Shown here piece after piece: positions 41,413 to 50,585 of a stretch of 58,936 nucleotides of DNA; the stretch's first letter is position 1; the number at the start of each line of letters is the position of its first letter. Location of the stretch: the NCBI GenBank assembly GCA_040289295.1, contig PSLA01000015.1, positions 1 to 58,936 of the forward strand, read 5' to 3'. This DNA is from J051 sp040289295 (GTDB taxonomy: Bacteria > Armatimonadota > Fimbriimonadia > Fimbriimonadales > ATM1). The position numbers were made by a program, and so were the translations under genes. Below the pieces are notes generated by a model. It saw only the letters and a program-made list of their open reading frames with translations, was not told the origin of the DNA and did no database searches.

Positions 41413-41497
41413 GGGCGAGTGGCGGAACTGGCAGACGCGCTGGATTTAGGTTCCAGTGGGGCAACCCGTGGGGGTTCGACTCCCCCCTCGCCCACCA
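41413..41497 (+). tRNA. tRNA-Leu (UAG)
   Basis: This 85-nt gene has acceptor GGGCGAG pairing with CTCGCCC, an encoded CCA end and a long variable arm (TGGGGCAACCCGT). The anticodon loop TTTAGGT gives anticodon TAG. The T arm (GGGGGTTCGACTCCCCC) is regular. Confidence 0.95.
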
Positions 41498-41609
41498 TTT
41501 CTGAAGCGGCGCAACGGTTGCCGTGCAACCCAACACTCGTCGGATCCGTCGCAGACAACTTGTTGCCCACCCCGGACGACGGAGGCGTCTAAGCCGCCTG
41601 GATCCTCGC

Positions 41610-41637
41610 GGAGCGGCGGCACGGAAGCCGTCGCTCC
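41610..41637 (+). terminator. GC-rich hairpin between tRNA-Leu and tRNA-Gly
   Basis: GGAGCGGCGGC (41610-41620) pairs with GCCGTCGCTCC (41627-41637) with one G-U pair and a 6-nt loop. No T-run follows. It may end the tRNA-Leu transcript. Confidence 0.45.
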
Positions 41638-41642
41638 TCCTC

Positions 41643-41671
41643 TTGCGCCGCTCATCCGCCGATGGTACAAT
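41643..41671 (+). promoter_or_regulatory. promoter of tRNA-Gly
   Basis: TTGCGC (41643-41648), a 17-nt spacer and TACAAT (41666-41671) lie 13 nt before the mature tRNA-Gly 5' end. This is a good sigma-70-type promoter. Confidence 0.65.
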
Positions 41672-41684
41672 AGGGCCGCCGCGA

Positions 41685-41759
41685 GCGGGAATAGCTCAGT
41701 GGTAGAGCATCTCGTTGCCAACGAGAGGGTCGCGGGTTCGAATCCCGTTTCCCGCTCCA
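41685..41759 (+). tRNA. tRNA-Gly (GCC)
   Basis: This 75-nt gene has acceptor GCGGGAA pairing with TTCCCGC, an encoded CCA end and anticodon GCC in the stem CTCGT-TGCCAAC-GAG. The D and T arms (TAGCTCAGT; GGGTTCGAATCCC) are regular. Confidence 0.96.
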
Positions 41760-41804
41760 TCCTCGTTTTGGCCCCCAGTGCGGGTATCCTAATGCTTCCC
41801 GCCT

Positions 41805-43115
41805 ATGACGGCACCAGCCACCCAGATGACGATCAAGCGCACCGACCTGAACCCGTGCACAGTCCTGCTCGAGGTCGAGTGCACGCCCCAACAGGTGCAT
41901 GAAGCCATCAACAAGACGCTGCGCCGAGCCTCGAAGCGCGTTCGCATCCCCGGTTTCCGACCAGGAACCGCCCCGCCGGAGGTCGTGAAGAAGCACGTCA
42001 ACCTCGAGGCGGTGAAGGAATGGGCCGGAGAGGAGGCAGTCAACCTCGGCCTGAAGGACGCCCTCAAGCGAGAGGCCCTTACACCATTTCGCGGCGCACG
42101 ACCGCGCCTCGAGGAGGTGGACTTCGACTTCGACGGCGCAACCTGTCGCTTCTCCGTCAAGGTGCCGCTTGAGCCGAAGGTCGAACTGGGCGAGTACAAG
42201 GGGCTGCGCGCCACAATGCCGCACGCTCGAGTCACGGACGATGCGGTTGACGAGTACATCGAGCAGATTCGTACAGAGCGCGCATCCAAGCAGCCTGTCG
42301 AAACGCGCGGAGCGCAGCATGGCGACCAGGCCGTGGTTCTCATCCGGCCCGCGGACAAGAGTCTCGGCGAGAAGGCTTTTGCAGTGAGCGTCGGCCAGAC
42401 GTTTCCCAGCCTCGACGAGGCGCTGCTCGGCATGAAAGCAGAAGGCGTTCGCACGGCCCCGTTGATCTTTCCCAGCGACTTCGCAGATGTCGCGTGGGCG
42501 GGCAAAGCACTCGATTGCGAAATCGAGGTACGCTCTCTTACTGCGCCGGTTCTGCCCGACTTGGATGAGGCATTTGCGCAGTCACTCAATGCTGATTCAG
42601 TCGATGACCTGCGAACCAAGGTGCGGACGGCCCTTGAGCGCGCCGTCGCACGGAGAAACCGCAGCATGGTTCACGAGCAACTTCTGGCTTCCCTTATGGA
42701 GAGTTCAACCATCGAGCTGCCCGACACCCTGTGGGAGGATGTCGCCGAGCGGCGCCTAAACGAATTGGAGCGCGAGCTGCAGCAGTCCGGGAAGACACTC
42801 GAGGAAGCCGCGGCAGCCGAGGGAACGACGCCCGAGAAGGTGCGAGAGCACTTCTGCAATGCCTCACGCAGTGAGGTCGCACGCGCCATGGCGATTCGCA
42901 ACATTGCCGAGAAGGAGGGCATATTCATCAACAACCAGGACGTTATCGCCCAGGCTATGGCAATAGCCTCCAACGAGGGCGTAGAACCGGAAGTGGTGCT
43001 GGATGCGTATCGCCGGGCCGGGCGGCTGGACGAATTGCGCTTCCAGGCGCTTTACGACAAGGTGCTCGCATTCCTTGAGGAGCACGCCACCATCGAATCG
43101 GAGTCCGTCGGGTAA
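41805..43115 (+). CDS. tig: trigger factor
   Basis: Trigger factor is the ribosome-bound chaperone and peptidyl-prolyl isomerase. The 436-residue protein has the ribosome-binding signature GFRPGTAPPEVV near residue 46, a PPIase domain in the middle (about 150-240, VETRGAQHGDQAVV) and a helical C-terminal chaperone domain. It starts 46 nt after tRNA-Gly and is followed after 2 nt by clpP, the standard tig-clpP-clpX order. Confidence 0.96.
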   Translation: MTAPATQMTIKRTDLNPCTVLLEVECTPQQVHEAINKTLRRASKRVRIPGFRPGTAPPEVVKKHVNLEAVKEWAGEEAVNLGLKDALKREALTPFRGARPRLEEVDFDFDGATCRFSVKVPLEPKVELGEYKGLRATMPHARVTDDAVDEYIEQIRTERASKQPVETRGAQHGDQAVVLIRPADKSLGEKAFAVSVGQTFPSLDEALLGMKAEGVRTAPLIFPSDFADVAWAGKALDCEIEVRSLTAPVLPDLDEAFAQSLNADSVDDLRTKVRTALERAVARRNRSMVHEQLLASLMESSTIELPDTLWEDVAERRLNELERELQQSGKTLEEAAAAEGTTPEKVREHFCNASRSEVARAMAIRNIAEKEGIFINNQDVIAQAMAIASNEGVEPEVVLDAYRRAGRLDELRFQALYDKVLAFLEEHATIESESVG

Positions 43116-43117
43116 GC

Positions 43118-43777
43118 ATGAGACGCCTGCGTTCCGATAATATCCATGCTGAAAAGAGCGAGGTTCAGAACTTGAGCGTACCGTGGGTTATTGAACAGAC
43201 GGCTCGCGGGGAGCGGTCGTACGACTTGTTCTCCCGATTGCTAAAGGACAGAATCGTTTTCCTGGGAACACCGGTCGACGATTACGTGGCGAATCTCATC
43301 GTCGCGCAACTGCTGTTCCTCGAAAAGGAGGACCCGGACAAAGACATCGAGCTGTACATCAACACGCCCGGGGGGTCCGTAACCGCAGGGCTCGCCATCT
43401 ACGACGCAATGCAGTTCATCAAGTGCGACGTTGCAACGACCTGCGTGGGCCAGGCAGCCAGCATGGGAGCAGTGCTCCTCGCCGGGGGCGCACCTGGCAA
43501 GAGATACTGCCTTGAACATGCGCGCGTCATGATTCACCAGGTCAGCGCCGGCTTCCAGGGAACGGCGAGCGACATCAAAATCCACGCCGAGGAGATCCTT
43601 AAGTATGGGAAGCTGTTGAACGAAATCCTCGCCAAACACACTGGCAAAACGCCCGAACAAGTTGAAAAGGATAGTGACCGGGACTATTTCCTCAGCCCAG
43701 ATGAGGCTAAAGAGTATGGGCTTGTGGACCATGTGCTGAAGGGCCGCAAAATTAGAAATTCAGAGGAGAAAGCGTGA
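43118..43777 (+). CDS. clpP: ATP-dependent Clp protease proteolytic subunit
   Basis: This 219-residue serine protease forms the ClpP barrel. The catalytic triad is visible as S115 (GQAASMGAVL), H140 (RVMIHQ) and D189 (SDRDYFLS). Other landmarks are ELYINTPGGSVTAGLAIYD. The stop overlaps the clpX GTG by 4 nt (GTGA). Confidence 0.98.
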   Translation: MRRLRSDNIHAEKSEVQNLSVPWVIEQTARGERSYDLFSRLLKDRIVFLGTPVDDYVANLIVAQLLFLEKEDPDKDIELYINTPGGSVTAGLAIYDAMQFIKCDVATTCVGQAASMGAVLLAGGAPGKRYCLEHARVMIHQVSAGFQGTASDIKIHAEEILKYGKLLNEILAKHTGKTPEQVEKDSDRDYFLSPDEAKEYGLVDHVLKGRKIRNSEEKA

Positions 43778-45054
43778 GCAGCAGATACGAATTGAGAGAC
43801 CGGTGCGCCCTCTGCGGCAAGACGAAGCAGCAAGTGCAGCGCCTCATCGTCGGGCTGTATGGCGGCATCTGCCCCGAGTGCGTCGAGCTTTGTAGTGAAG
43901 TCCTGCGCTCACCTGCCGGCGACACCTCCGTGAGCGCCCCAGTTCCCGAACCGCCTCCAGCCTACACCCAGGAGATTCCAAAGCCGAGGCAAATCGTCGA
44001 GTTCCTTGACCAGTATGTGGTCGGACAGGACCAAGCGAAGCGCGCCCTAAGCGTAGCCGTCTACAACCACTACAAACGCATCAACTCCGAGTCGTCCGAC
44101 GACGTTGACATCCAAAAGAGCAATATCTTGCTTATCGGCCCGACCGGCTCGGGGAAGACGCTGCTGGCGCAGACGCTCGCGCGTATCTTGAACGTGCCAT
44201 TCGCCATCGCGGACGCCACTAGCTTGACAGAGGCAGGGTACGTCGGCGAGGACGTCGAGAACATCCTGCTGAAACTGTATCAAGCCGCGGACAATGGGAG
44301 CTACTCTCGCAATCCAATTGAGGCCGTGCAGAGGGGGATCATCTACGTCGACGAGATTGACAAGATCGCACGAAAGAGCGAGAACCCATCCATCACAAGA
44401 GACGTAAGCGGCGAGGGCGTTCAGCAAGCGCTTCTGAAGATCCTCGAAGGAACGGTCGCCAACGTTCCACCAGGCGGAGGAAGAAAGCACCCGCACGAAG
44501 AGTACCTCCAAATTGACACCACGAACATCCTCTTTATCTGCGGCGGAGCGTTCGACGGACTGGAGGATATCGTCCTCAAGCGGCAAAAGGGCAACACCAT
44601 CGGATTCCGCTCTGACCCTCAGTCTCACAGCGAGCGCAAGAAGGACCTCCTCAGGCTAGTGTTGCCAGAAGACCTGCTTAAATACGGATTGATCCCCGAG
44701 TTCATCGGCCGTTTGCCGGTCATCGCAACTCTCGACAATCTCGATGACGAGGCGCTTGTCCGCATCCTCGTCGAACCGAGGAATTCCCTCGTCCGGCAGT
44801 TCCGAAAACTGTTCGAGATGGACGACGTCGAACTGGAGTTCGAAGAGGCTGCCCTGCGAGAAATCGCCGCCGAAGCGCTGAGGCGAGGCACGGGAGCCAG
44901 AGCGCTCCGAGCCATCATCGAATCCATCATGCTGGACGTCATGTATGAGGTCCCAAGTGATGGAAATGTTAAGAAAGTTACCATCCCAGCCGGTATAATC
45001 TCCCAAGGCGCTAAGCCCATACTGATTCCAAGAACGGAACAGAAGGCAAGCTAA
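43774..45054 (+). CDS. clpX: ATP-dependent Clp protease ATPase subunit
   Basis: ClpX is the AAA+ unfoldase that feeds ClpP. The 426-residue protein has the N-terminal zinc finger C11-x2-C14...C33-x2-C36 and Walker A GPTGSGKTL. Walker B is IIYVDEIDKIA, and the IGF-like loop region (KGNTIGFRSD) for ClpP docking is visible. It starts at GTG 43774. Confidence 0.98.
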   Translation: MSSRYELRDRCALCGKTKQQVQRLIVGLYGGICPECVELCSEVLRSPAGDTSVSAPVPEPPPAYTQEIPKPRQIVEFLDQYVVGQDQAKRALSVAVYNHYKRINSESSDDVDIQKSNILLIGPTGSGKTLLAQTLARILNVPFAIADATSLTEAGYVGEDVENILLKLYQAADNGSYSRNPIEAVQRGIIYVDEIDKIARKSENPSITRDVSGEGVQQALLKILEGTVANVPPGGGRKHPHEEYLQIDTTNILFICGGAFDGLEDIVLKRQKGNTIGFRSDPQSHSERKKDLLRLVLPEDLLKYGLIPEFIGRLPVIATLDNLDDEALVRILVEPRNSLVRQFRKLFEMDDVELEFEEAALREIAAEALRRGTGARALRAIIESIMLDVMYEVPSDGNVKKVTIPAGIISQGAKPILIPRTEQKAS

Positions 45055-45068
45055 GCGCCCGGAGCGTT

Positions 45069-45743
45069 ATGCCGGACTCGGTTCGACGACACCTTACAGA
45101 ACTTCTTGACGGCTTGAAAGAGCAAGTCATGGCTATGGGTCTCCACGTTGAGGACATGGTCGCTGACGCCGTCCGCGCCCTCGTCGATCGCGATGAGCGC
45201 CTCGCGGGAGACGTCATCGACCGCGACCGGCAGACCAACACATACGAGATGCAAATCTACGCTAGCTGCGTGGACATTCTCGCCCGCGAAGCGCCAGTTG
45301 CGAAAGACCTTCGCTTCGTCGTCTCCGCAATGACCACCGCCACCGAACTCGAGCGCGTGGGCGACGACGCAGTCTCCATCGCGAAGAAAGCACTCACCAT
45401 CGAGGATCCGGTGCCGCCAGAAGCCATCGAGGCACTTGGTGAGCTGTCGCAGATGTCGCGCTCAATGCTCGTGAACGTGCTTAAAGCATTCGCAACGGGT
45501 GACGAACAGATGCTCGAACAGGTCATCGAGTCCGACGGTCAGGTGGATCGAACATGGAAGAACATCCGGCGTAGGATGCGCGCTATTATGTTGGAGCATC
45601 CAGAGAAACTGCGCGACCTGGAAAAGGTGCTCAGTGCTTGCCACCACCTCGAGTACGTTGCCGACCACGCGGAGTCCATCGCTGAGCGCATTGAGTTCGT
45701 CCGATCCGGCGACCTCGCACGGTTCCTCGTGCGAGATGACTGA
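45069..45743 (+). CDS. phoU: phosphate transport system regulator PhoU
   Basis: The 224-residue helical protein has two PhoU repeats (AREAPVAKDLRFVVSAMTTATELERVGDDA with landmark LERVGDDA, and HHLEYVADHAESIAERI). PhoU represses the Pho regulon with PstSCAB and the sensor kinase. The pst genes are not in this window. It lies 14 nt after clpX. Confidence 0.93.
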   Translation: MPDSVRRHLTELLDGLKEQVMAMGLHVEDMVADAVRALVDRDERLAGDVIDRDRQTNTYEMQIYASCVDILAREAPVAKDLRFVVSAMTTATELERVGDDAVSIAKKALTIEDPVPPEAIEALGELSQMSRSMLVNVLKAFATGDEQMLEQVIESDGQVDRTWKNIRRRMRAIMLEHPEKLRDLEKVLSACHHLEYVADHAESIAERIEFVRSGDLARFLVRDD

Positions 45744-45757
45744 ACTCCGATGGGGTG

Positions 45758-45763
45758 TATACT
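45758..45763 (+). promoter_or_regulatory. -10 box before the small membrane ORF
   Basis: TATACT lies 9 nt before the ATG at 45773 with no Shine-Dalgarno. Confidence 0.4.
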
Positions 45764-45772
45764 CCTTTTACC

Positions 45773-45997
45773 ATGAAGAAGGTTGGAGATCCTCGCTTTT
45801 CGCGCCGCGTGTTTCTGTGGTCCACGGTGTTCATCGTGTTTGCCGTCATCATCGCCGTACTCTTGGTCGTATGGCTTGCGCTCTACGCTCTAAAGCGAAA
45901 CCGTGGGGAACCGGTGGAATCACACCGGATCAGCGTAAACCGGCTCCTCGCGACCACTCTCGCTGCTTCGGTACATCGCGTCGAAGATCGCGTTTAG
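45773..45997 (+). CDS. small single-pass membrane protein (putative)
   Basis: The 74-residue ORF has a Lys/Arg-rich start (MKKVGDPRFSRR) and one hydrophobic helix at about 13-39 (VFLWSTVFIVFAVIIAVLL). Its last 26 residues are antisense to the end of the Gfo/Idh gene, so the C terminus may not be real coding. The TATACT box and position suggest it is expressed. No family is recognised. Confidence 0.5.
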   Translation: MKKVGDPRFSRRVFLWSTVFIVFAVIIAVLLVVWLALYALKRNRGEPVESHRISVNRLLATTLAASVHRVEDRV

Positions 45998-46993
45998 GAT
46001 CAGCCCTTGCTCGCCTGGAACGGGCGAAGGGCCGCCGATCTCGATGGCGTTCAGGAATGCCTTCACTTCCTCAGTGTACATGCTGTCGACGCGCGGAAGA
46101 TTCCTCGGAATCATGTCGAAGAGTTGCCGATTGTCTTCCGTGTAGAACATGAGGCTCGGCTCACGCAAGAGGTCAACGGTCGCACCCGACCGAGTGCCCA
46201 TCAGTTCACACCGCATCTGATCGTCGCCGATGTTCAACATGAAACTGGCTTCGAGCGTGACAACAGCCCCGTTGTCAAACCGAATCAGGCCAACCGCCGC
46301 GTCCTCTACGGTGAACTTGTCGCGGTCATAGTCACCCCATTGGTTCCACAGGGACGGATCCTTGCCAAGCTGTTGCCACGCCTTCGCGCTCGCAGACACA
46401 GGTCGAGGGTGGCCCATCGCGAAGAGCGTGAAGTCGAGAATGTGCACGCCGATGTCTATCAGCGGCCCACCGCCCTGCCTTTCCTTGTCTATGAACACCC
46501 CCCATGTCGGCACGCCCCTTCGGCGGAGTGCCATCGCCCTTGCGTAGTAGATCTCCCCCATTCGTCCCGCTCGAACGTAGTCGCCCAAGAACTTCCCGAT
46601 CGAAGAGAAGCGATACTGGAGCCCGATCTGCAGCACCGCACCACTCTCGCGTTGAGCGCAGAGAATCTCCCGGCATTCCTCGCCGTTCATCGCCATCGGC
46701 TTCTCAAGAAGCACGTGCTTACCTGCTCTCAAGGCATCTATAGCGGGCTGCTTGTGGTCGCGATTCGGCGTAGCAATGCTCACAGCGTGTACGTCAGCCA
46801 GCGCCAACAGATCGCAATAATCGACGAAGACATGTTTGACGCCGAATCGCTCAGCCGCCTCGTTCGCTCGCTGCTCGTCAATATCGGCAACCGCGACGAT
46901 CTCGCAGCGATCGGCGCACGCGGCGTATCCGGGCATGTGACACGCCTGGGCGATGCCGCCAGAGCCGATGATGCCAATGCCGATCTTCGCCAC
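45920..46993 (-). CDS. Gfo/Idh/MocA family oxidoreductase
   Basis: The 357-residue NAD(P)-binding protein has GIIGSGGIAQACHMPGY at the N terminus, EKPMAMN (typical of the family) and a C-terminal beta domain. It probably oxidises or reduces a sugar or inositol derivative; the substrate is unknown. It starts at GTG 46993, 2 nt after the lipoprotein gene. Confidence 0.92.
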   Translation of the reverse strand: MAKIGIGIIGSGGIAQACHMPGYAACADRCEIVAVADIDEQRANEAAERFGVKHVFVDYCDLLALADVHAVSIATPNRDHKQPAIDALRAGKHVLLEKPMAMNGEECREILCAQRESGAVLQIGLQYRFSSIGKFLGDYVRAGRMGEIYYARAMALRRRGVPTWGVFIDKERQGGGPLIDIGVHILDFTLFAMGHPRPVSASAKAWQQLGKDPSLWNQWGDYDRDKFTVEDAAVGLIRFDNGAVVTLEASFMLNIGDDQMRCELMGTRSGATVDLLREPSLMFYTEDNRQLFDMIPRNLPRVDSMYTEEVKAFLNAIEIGGPSPVPGEQGLILNAIFDAMYRSSESGREEPVYADPV

Positions 46994-46995
46994 GG

Positions 46996-47502
46996 CTAAC
47001 CGACCCCAGCCGCAACGGGACGCCGCTTCACAGCCGCAACCCGGCCCGAGACGTATGAGTAGATGCTTCCAACTTCAGGGAACTGCATTGGGTCCTGCAA
47101 TAGCCACTTGGTGTCAGGGTCGGCAATCTCTTCGGGTGTCTTGCCGGCAAGGCCGTAGTTGTACAGCAACGGCCCCATGCCGTCATTGCGGACCCATACG
47201 AACTCGAAGCCTGTCAGGTCATCGTTGCCGCCAAGGGATTGAACGCGGTCGCCAAACTGCTCACGAAGCAGCTTCTTCAGATCCAGCCCAGTCTGGGCGT
47301 CCGGGAACTTTCCGACTTCCTTCACATACATCAGAAGGTACCTCGTGGCAGCCTCCACCCTCTTCATCGCCGCATCCGGACCCAAGTCTGTGATAGGCGC
47401 TTGAATCTGGGTTGTGTTCGGCACGACATAGTCATCTTCCGCCGAAGAGCACCCGCAGAGGACCAGCGCGGTGGCAACCCATATCACATGCAGCACTTTC
47501 AT
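46996..47502 (-). CDS. predicted lipoprotein of unknown function
   Basis: The 168-residue protein has a signal peptide with lipobox LCGC at 15-18. The mature domain (AAMKRVEAATRYLLMYVKEVGKFPD, DDLTGFEFVWVRND) has no family that I can name. It overlaps the terC stop by 4 nt (ATGA) and precedes the Gfo/Idh gene, so all three are probably one operon. Confidence 0.7.
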   Translation of the reverse strand: MKVLHVIWVATALVLCGCSSAEDDYVVPNTTQIQAPITDLGPDAAMKRVEAATRYLLMYVKEVGKFPDAQTGLDLKKLLREQFGDRVQSLGGNDDLTGFEFVWVRNDGMGPLLYNYGLAGKTPEEIADPDTKWLLQDPMQFPEVGSIYSYVSGRVAAVKRRPVAAGVG

Positions 47503-48293
47503 TCGTTACCTCGTTCACCCGAAGATACCTGGTCGTCGCCCGCCTCTGCGTGTGGCGAACCCTCCGCCGAAGCGGTGCGCCGAGGTGCGCGACGAGACAG
47601 CAGCACGCCAACCGACAGAATCAGCACCGTAACCCCCCAGAAGAGTTGAGGAGGCATCTCCGGAAAGTGCCAGCCGAAGTCGTAAGCCAACGTCAGCGAG
47701 TGGCCTGCGAGCGCCATCAACTTCACCCCGACCCAAGCCACCAACGCATACGCCATGTGCTCCAGCCCCGGGAACCGCTCGAGCACCCGCACCAGCATCA
47801 GCGCAGCGATGCGCAGCAGCACTACACCACTGACGCCGCCGATGTAGATGATCGCGACTCGCTTCGCCTCCTCCTCATAGTGGGAGGTGAGAGACACCGC
47901 CACGAGAATGCTGTCAATCGCGAACACCAGGTCAGTGAACTCCACCAAGGCGATCGTCTTCCAGAACCCCGCCTTCGGCAACGACTTCTCCCCGCTCTCC
48001 TGCTTGCGCGCCTTGAAGTGCTTGATCGGCAAAGAGAGCAAATAGATCGCGCCGGTGGCCTGGACGTACCAAAAGTCAATTAGTCGCGTCGCAAGCACGA
48101 TCGCCACGAAACGGAATGTGAAAGAGCCAACAAGGCCAACCAGCAACGCACTCCGGCGCTGCCGGGGAGGGAGGTGCCGCACAAGAAGGGCGATGACGAG
48201 CGCGTTGTCCGCCGACAGCAGCGCCTCAAGAAGGATCAACAGTAGAATGACACCAACGTCGGCGGGCGTGAAAGTAAACGCAAGTGTCATCAC
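47499..48293 (-). CDS. TerC family integral membrane protein
   Basis: The 264-residue polytopic protein has the TerC signatures LLEALLSADNALVIALL and VEFTDLVFAIDSILVAVSL. TerC proteins export manganese or protect against tellurite and metal stress, and some assist secretion of other proteins. The C-terminal tail is hydrophilic. The start is GTG 48293 or ATG 48290. Confidence 0.9.
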   Translation of the reverse strand: MMTLAFTFTPADVGVILLLILLEALLSADNALVIALLVRHLPPRQRRSALLVGLVGSFTFRFVAIVLATRLIDFWYVQATGAIYLLSLPIKHFKARKQESGEKSLPKAGFWKTIALVEFTDLVFAIDSILVAVSLTSHYEEEAKRVAIIYIGGVSGVVLLRIAALMLVRVLERFPGLEHMAYALVAWVGVKLMALAGHSLTLAYDFGWHFPEMPPQLFWGVTVLILSVGVLLSRRAPRRTASAEGSPHAEAGDDQVSSGERGNE

Positions 48294-48342
48294 TTAGGCG
48301 GTGCATTTTGTCAGAAGCGACGCCTCGCCGGCAGTGCGCGGG

Positions 48343-48348
48343 TATACT
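48343..48348 (+). promoter_or_regulatory. -10 box for leaderless fmdB gene
   Basis: TATACT lies 6 nt before the ATG at 48355 and no Shine-Dalgarno is present. This is the clearest case of the pattern in this window. Confidence 0.55.
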
Positions 48349-48354
48349 ACAGAC

Positions 48355-48624
48355 ATGCCAATCTACGCCTACGAGTGCAGGTTGTGCGGTTCGACGCTTG
48401 AAGTGGAGCAGCGAATGACCGACAGGCCGCTTTCCACCTGTCCAAAGTGCAGGATGCCAAAGACGCTCATTCGGCTCATCCAGCCGGTTGCCATCCACTT
48501 CCGTGGCTCGGGCTTCCACGTTAACGACTACTCGAGTGGCCCGAAAGCGAAGGAAGCCAAGTCGACACCCACCGACACCTGCACCGGAGATCCGGGCACC
48601 TGCTCCTGCTCACAGCAAGATTGA
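48355..48624 (+). CDS. FmdB-type zinc-ribbon protein
   Basis: The 89-residue protein begins PIYAYECRLCGSTLEVEQ and has a second CxxC (STCPKCRM), the usual zinc-ribbon of the FmdB family. The tail contains a Cys-rich segment (CTGDPGTCSCSQQD) not usual in the family. The function is unknown; FmdB proteins are proposed regulators. It is 31 nt before gcvT. Confidence 0.88.
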   Translation: MPIYAYECRLCGSTLEVEQRMTDRPLSTCPKCRMPKTLIRLIQPVAIHFRGSGFHVNDYSSGPKAKEAKSTPTDTCTGDPGTCSCSQQD

Positions 48625-48639
48625 AGCCGCCTCAGGCAG

Positions 48640-48645
48640 TAAACT
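48640..48645 (+). promoter_or_regulatory. -10 box for gcvT
   Basis: TAAACT lies 10 nt before the ATG at 48656; a Shine-Dalgarno is not seen. Confidence 0.35.
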
Positions 48646-48655
48646 GGCCGACGAT

Positions 48656-49729
48656 ATGCTCGAACCCTTGAAAACGCCCCTGCACGCCGAGCACCTTGCT
48701 CTCGGTGCGAAGATGGTCGAGTTCGCCGGCTGGAGTATGCCGGTGCAGTACGAGGGTGTGATCAAGGAGTCGAAGGCCGTACGCAACGGCGCGGGCATGT
48801 TCGACGTGTCGCACATGGGCCGAACACGGCACCGCGGAGCGCACGCCGCGTCGTTCCTCGACCGCGTCACCTCAAACGCCGTCCTCAAGCTTGAGGACGG
48901 CGCGTCCCAATACTCGCTGCTCTGCTATCCGCACGGCGGAGTCGTGGACGATATTATCGTTTATCGCATTCGCGAAGACGAGTTTTTCGTCGTCATCAAC
49001 GCCGTCAATCGCGAGAAAGACCTCGAATGGATGGCGGAGCAAAACGACGGCTCGGTCGCCATCGAGGACGAGACGTTCGACTCAGCAATGATCGCCGTGC
49101 AAGGACCTAGCGCGGTCGAAAGCGTTCAGCGCCTCGCTTCGGCGCCGGTTGCTAACGTGCCGCGGTTTCACTCCACAACCTGCGAAGTGGCGGGCGTGAG
49201 TGCCTTCCTTGGGCGAACCGGCTACACCGGTGAGGACGGCTTCGAGATCATCGTCTCCGCCGATGGCGCGTCGCACGTCTGGCGCGCCCTCCTGGGCGAA
49301 GGCGTCGTGCCGTGCGGCCTCGCCGCCCGAGACGTGCTACGGGTCGAGGCTGGCCTCCCTCTCTACGGGCACGAACTCACGGACAAAATCAACCCGATCG
49401 AGGCGGGCTTGGGCTGGGTGTGCAAGAAGGACCGCCCCTTCATCGGCAGCGAGCCGATTGCCAAGATGCGAGCCGACGGCCCGCCAAGAAAACTGATGGG
49501 CATCCGGATGCAGTCACGCATCGTGCCGCGCGAGGGCTACAAAGTGCTGCGAGATGGGCAAGAGATTGGCGTTGTTTCCAGCGGTGTGTTCAGCCCGATG
49601 CTCGATTGCGGTATCGCCTTCGCGTTCCTTCGCGCCGATGCCGCTGCTGCGGACCAGCCATGCGACGTGCTCATCCGCGACAAGACGCACCCTGCTATCG
49701 TCGTCCCCAAGCGGTTCATGCAGAGTTGA
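48656..49729 (+). CDS. gcvT: glycine cleavage system T protein (aminomethyltransferase)
   Basis: GcvT transfers the methylene group of aminomethyl-lipoyl H protein to tetrahydrofolate. The 357-residue protein has KMVEFAGWSMPVQY, FDVSHMGR, GVVDDIIVYR, RTGYTGEDGFEI and the end KRFMQS. The gcvH and gcvP genes are not in the window. The N-terminal frame extends to 48488, but the start is placed at the first ATG that gives the normal protein. Confidence 0.94.
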   Translation: MLEPLKTPLHAEHLALGAKMVEFAGWSMPVQYEGVIKESKAVRNGAGMFDVSHMGRTRHRGAHAASFLDRVTSNAVLKLEDGASQYSLLCYPHGGVVDDIIVYRIREDEFFVVINAVNREKDLEWMAEQNDGSVAIEDETFDSAMIAVQGPSAVESVQRLASAPVANVPRFHSTTCEVAGVSAFLGRTGYTGEDGFEIIVSADGASHVWRALLGEGVVPCGLAARDVLRVEAGLPLYGHELTDKINPIEAGLGWVCKKDRPFIGSEPIAKMRADGPPRKLMGIRMQSRIVPREGYKVLRDGQEIGVVSSGVFSPMLDCGIAFAFLRADAAAADQPCDVLIRDKTHPAIVVPKRFMQS

Positions 49730-49740
49730 CGCCCTCAGCC

Positions 49741-50585
49741 CTACCGCGTGTCTTCGCTGAGAGCACGAGCGATAACCCACTCGCATCGCTCGAGGAGACG
49801 CATTGCCGCCTCCGCGTCGCACCGCTTCTGACTCATCACGATTCTAACGGCGCGTTGACGAAGCTTCTCGCTCACCGGCGTCATGTGCGTCATCGCGTCG
49901 CCGGTAATGCGTCCACACATCGCCATTGCGCCAAGCGAGATAATGTTCAGCGCAATCTTCTGCGCGGTTCCCGCCTTCATTCTCGTCGAGCCGGCGAGGA
50001 TCTCCGGACCAGTGTCCAGGACGACCGCCAGGTCCGCTAAATGCACCAATGGCACGTTCGAATTATTGGCGATGCCCACGGTGAAGACGTTCCTCTCACG
50101 CGCCGTTTCGATGGCTGCAAGAACGTACGGAGTAGCGCCGCTAGCCGAGACGCCTATCACGATGTGCGGAGAGCGAGCTGCCGAAGGCTGGGCGTCTGTG
50201 TGAAGAGGCACGTCGCCCGGGCCGATGTTCCGTAGAACGTTGTCCAGATCTCTTCGCCCACGCTGGCGATCGTCCTCTACCCCTTCAGCGGAGCGCATGA
50301 AGGCGCCACCTGCCAGCAACGCGACAAAGCGTTCTGGCGCAACGCCGAACGTTGGCGGCATCTCAGCGGCGTCCATGGCCGCGATCCTTCCGCTTGTTCC
50401 CGCGCCAACGTAAATCGTCGTGCCGCCGCGGTCGTAGCAGTTCGCAACCTCCTTGATCACGCGGATTAGTTGCGGCGCTGCGGCAGCCANNNNNNNNNNN
50501 NNNNNNNNNNGACGAGGTTCACCAACTCATCCGCCGAGACCGCCGTAAGGTCAACTCGACGAGGGTGTTGCTCCTCCGTTCTCAT
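49741..50585 (-). CDS. murQ: N-acetylmuramic acid 6-phosphate etherase (broken by gap)
   Basis: MurQ splits the lactyl ether of MurNAc-6-phosphate during cell-wall recycling. It shows the SIS domain motifs YVGAGTSGRIAAMDAAEMPPTFG and VIGVSASGATPYVL. The N terminus (MRTEEQHPRRVDLTAVSADELVNLV) lies before the N-run and the rest after it, in a different frame, so the gap length is not exact. It overlaps the nagK stop as ATGA. Confidence 0.93.
50490..50510. other. assembly gap (21 N) inside murQ
   Basis: There are 21 undetermined bases. The family has about 12-15 residues between the two sides, and the current length breaks the frame, so the gap is probably underestimated. Confidence 0.95.
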
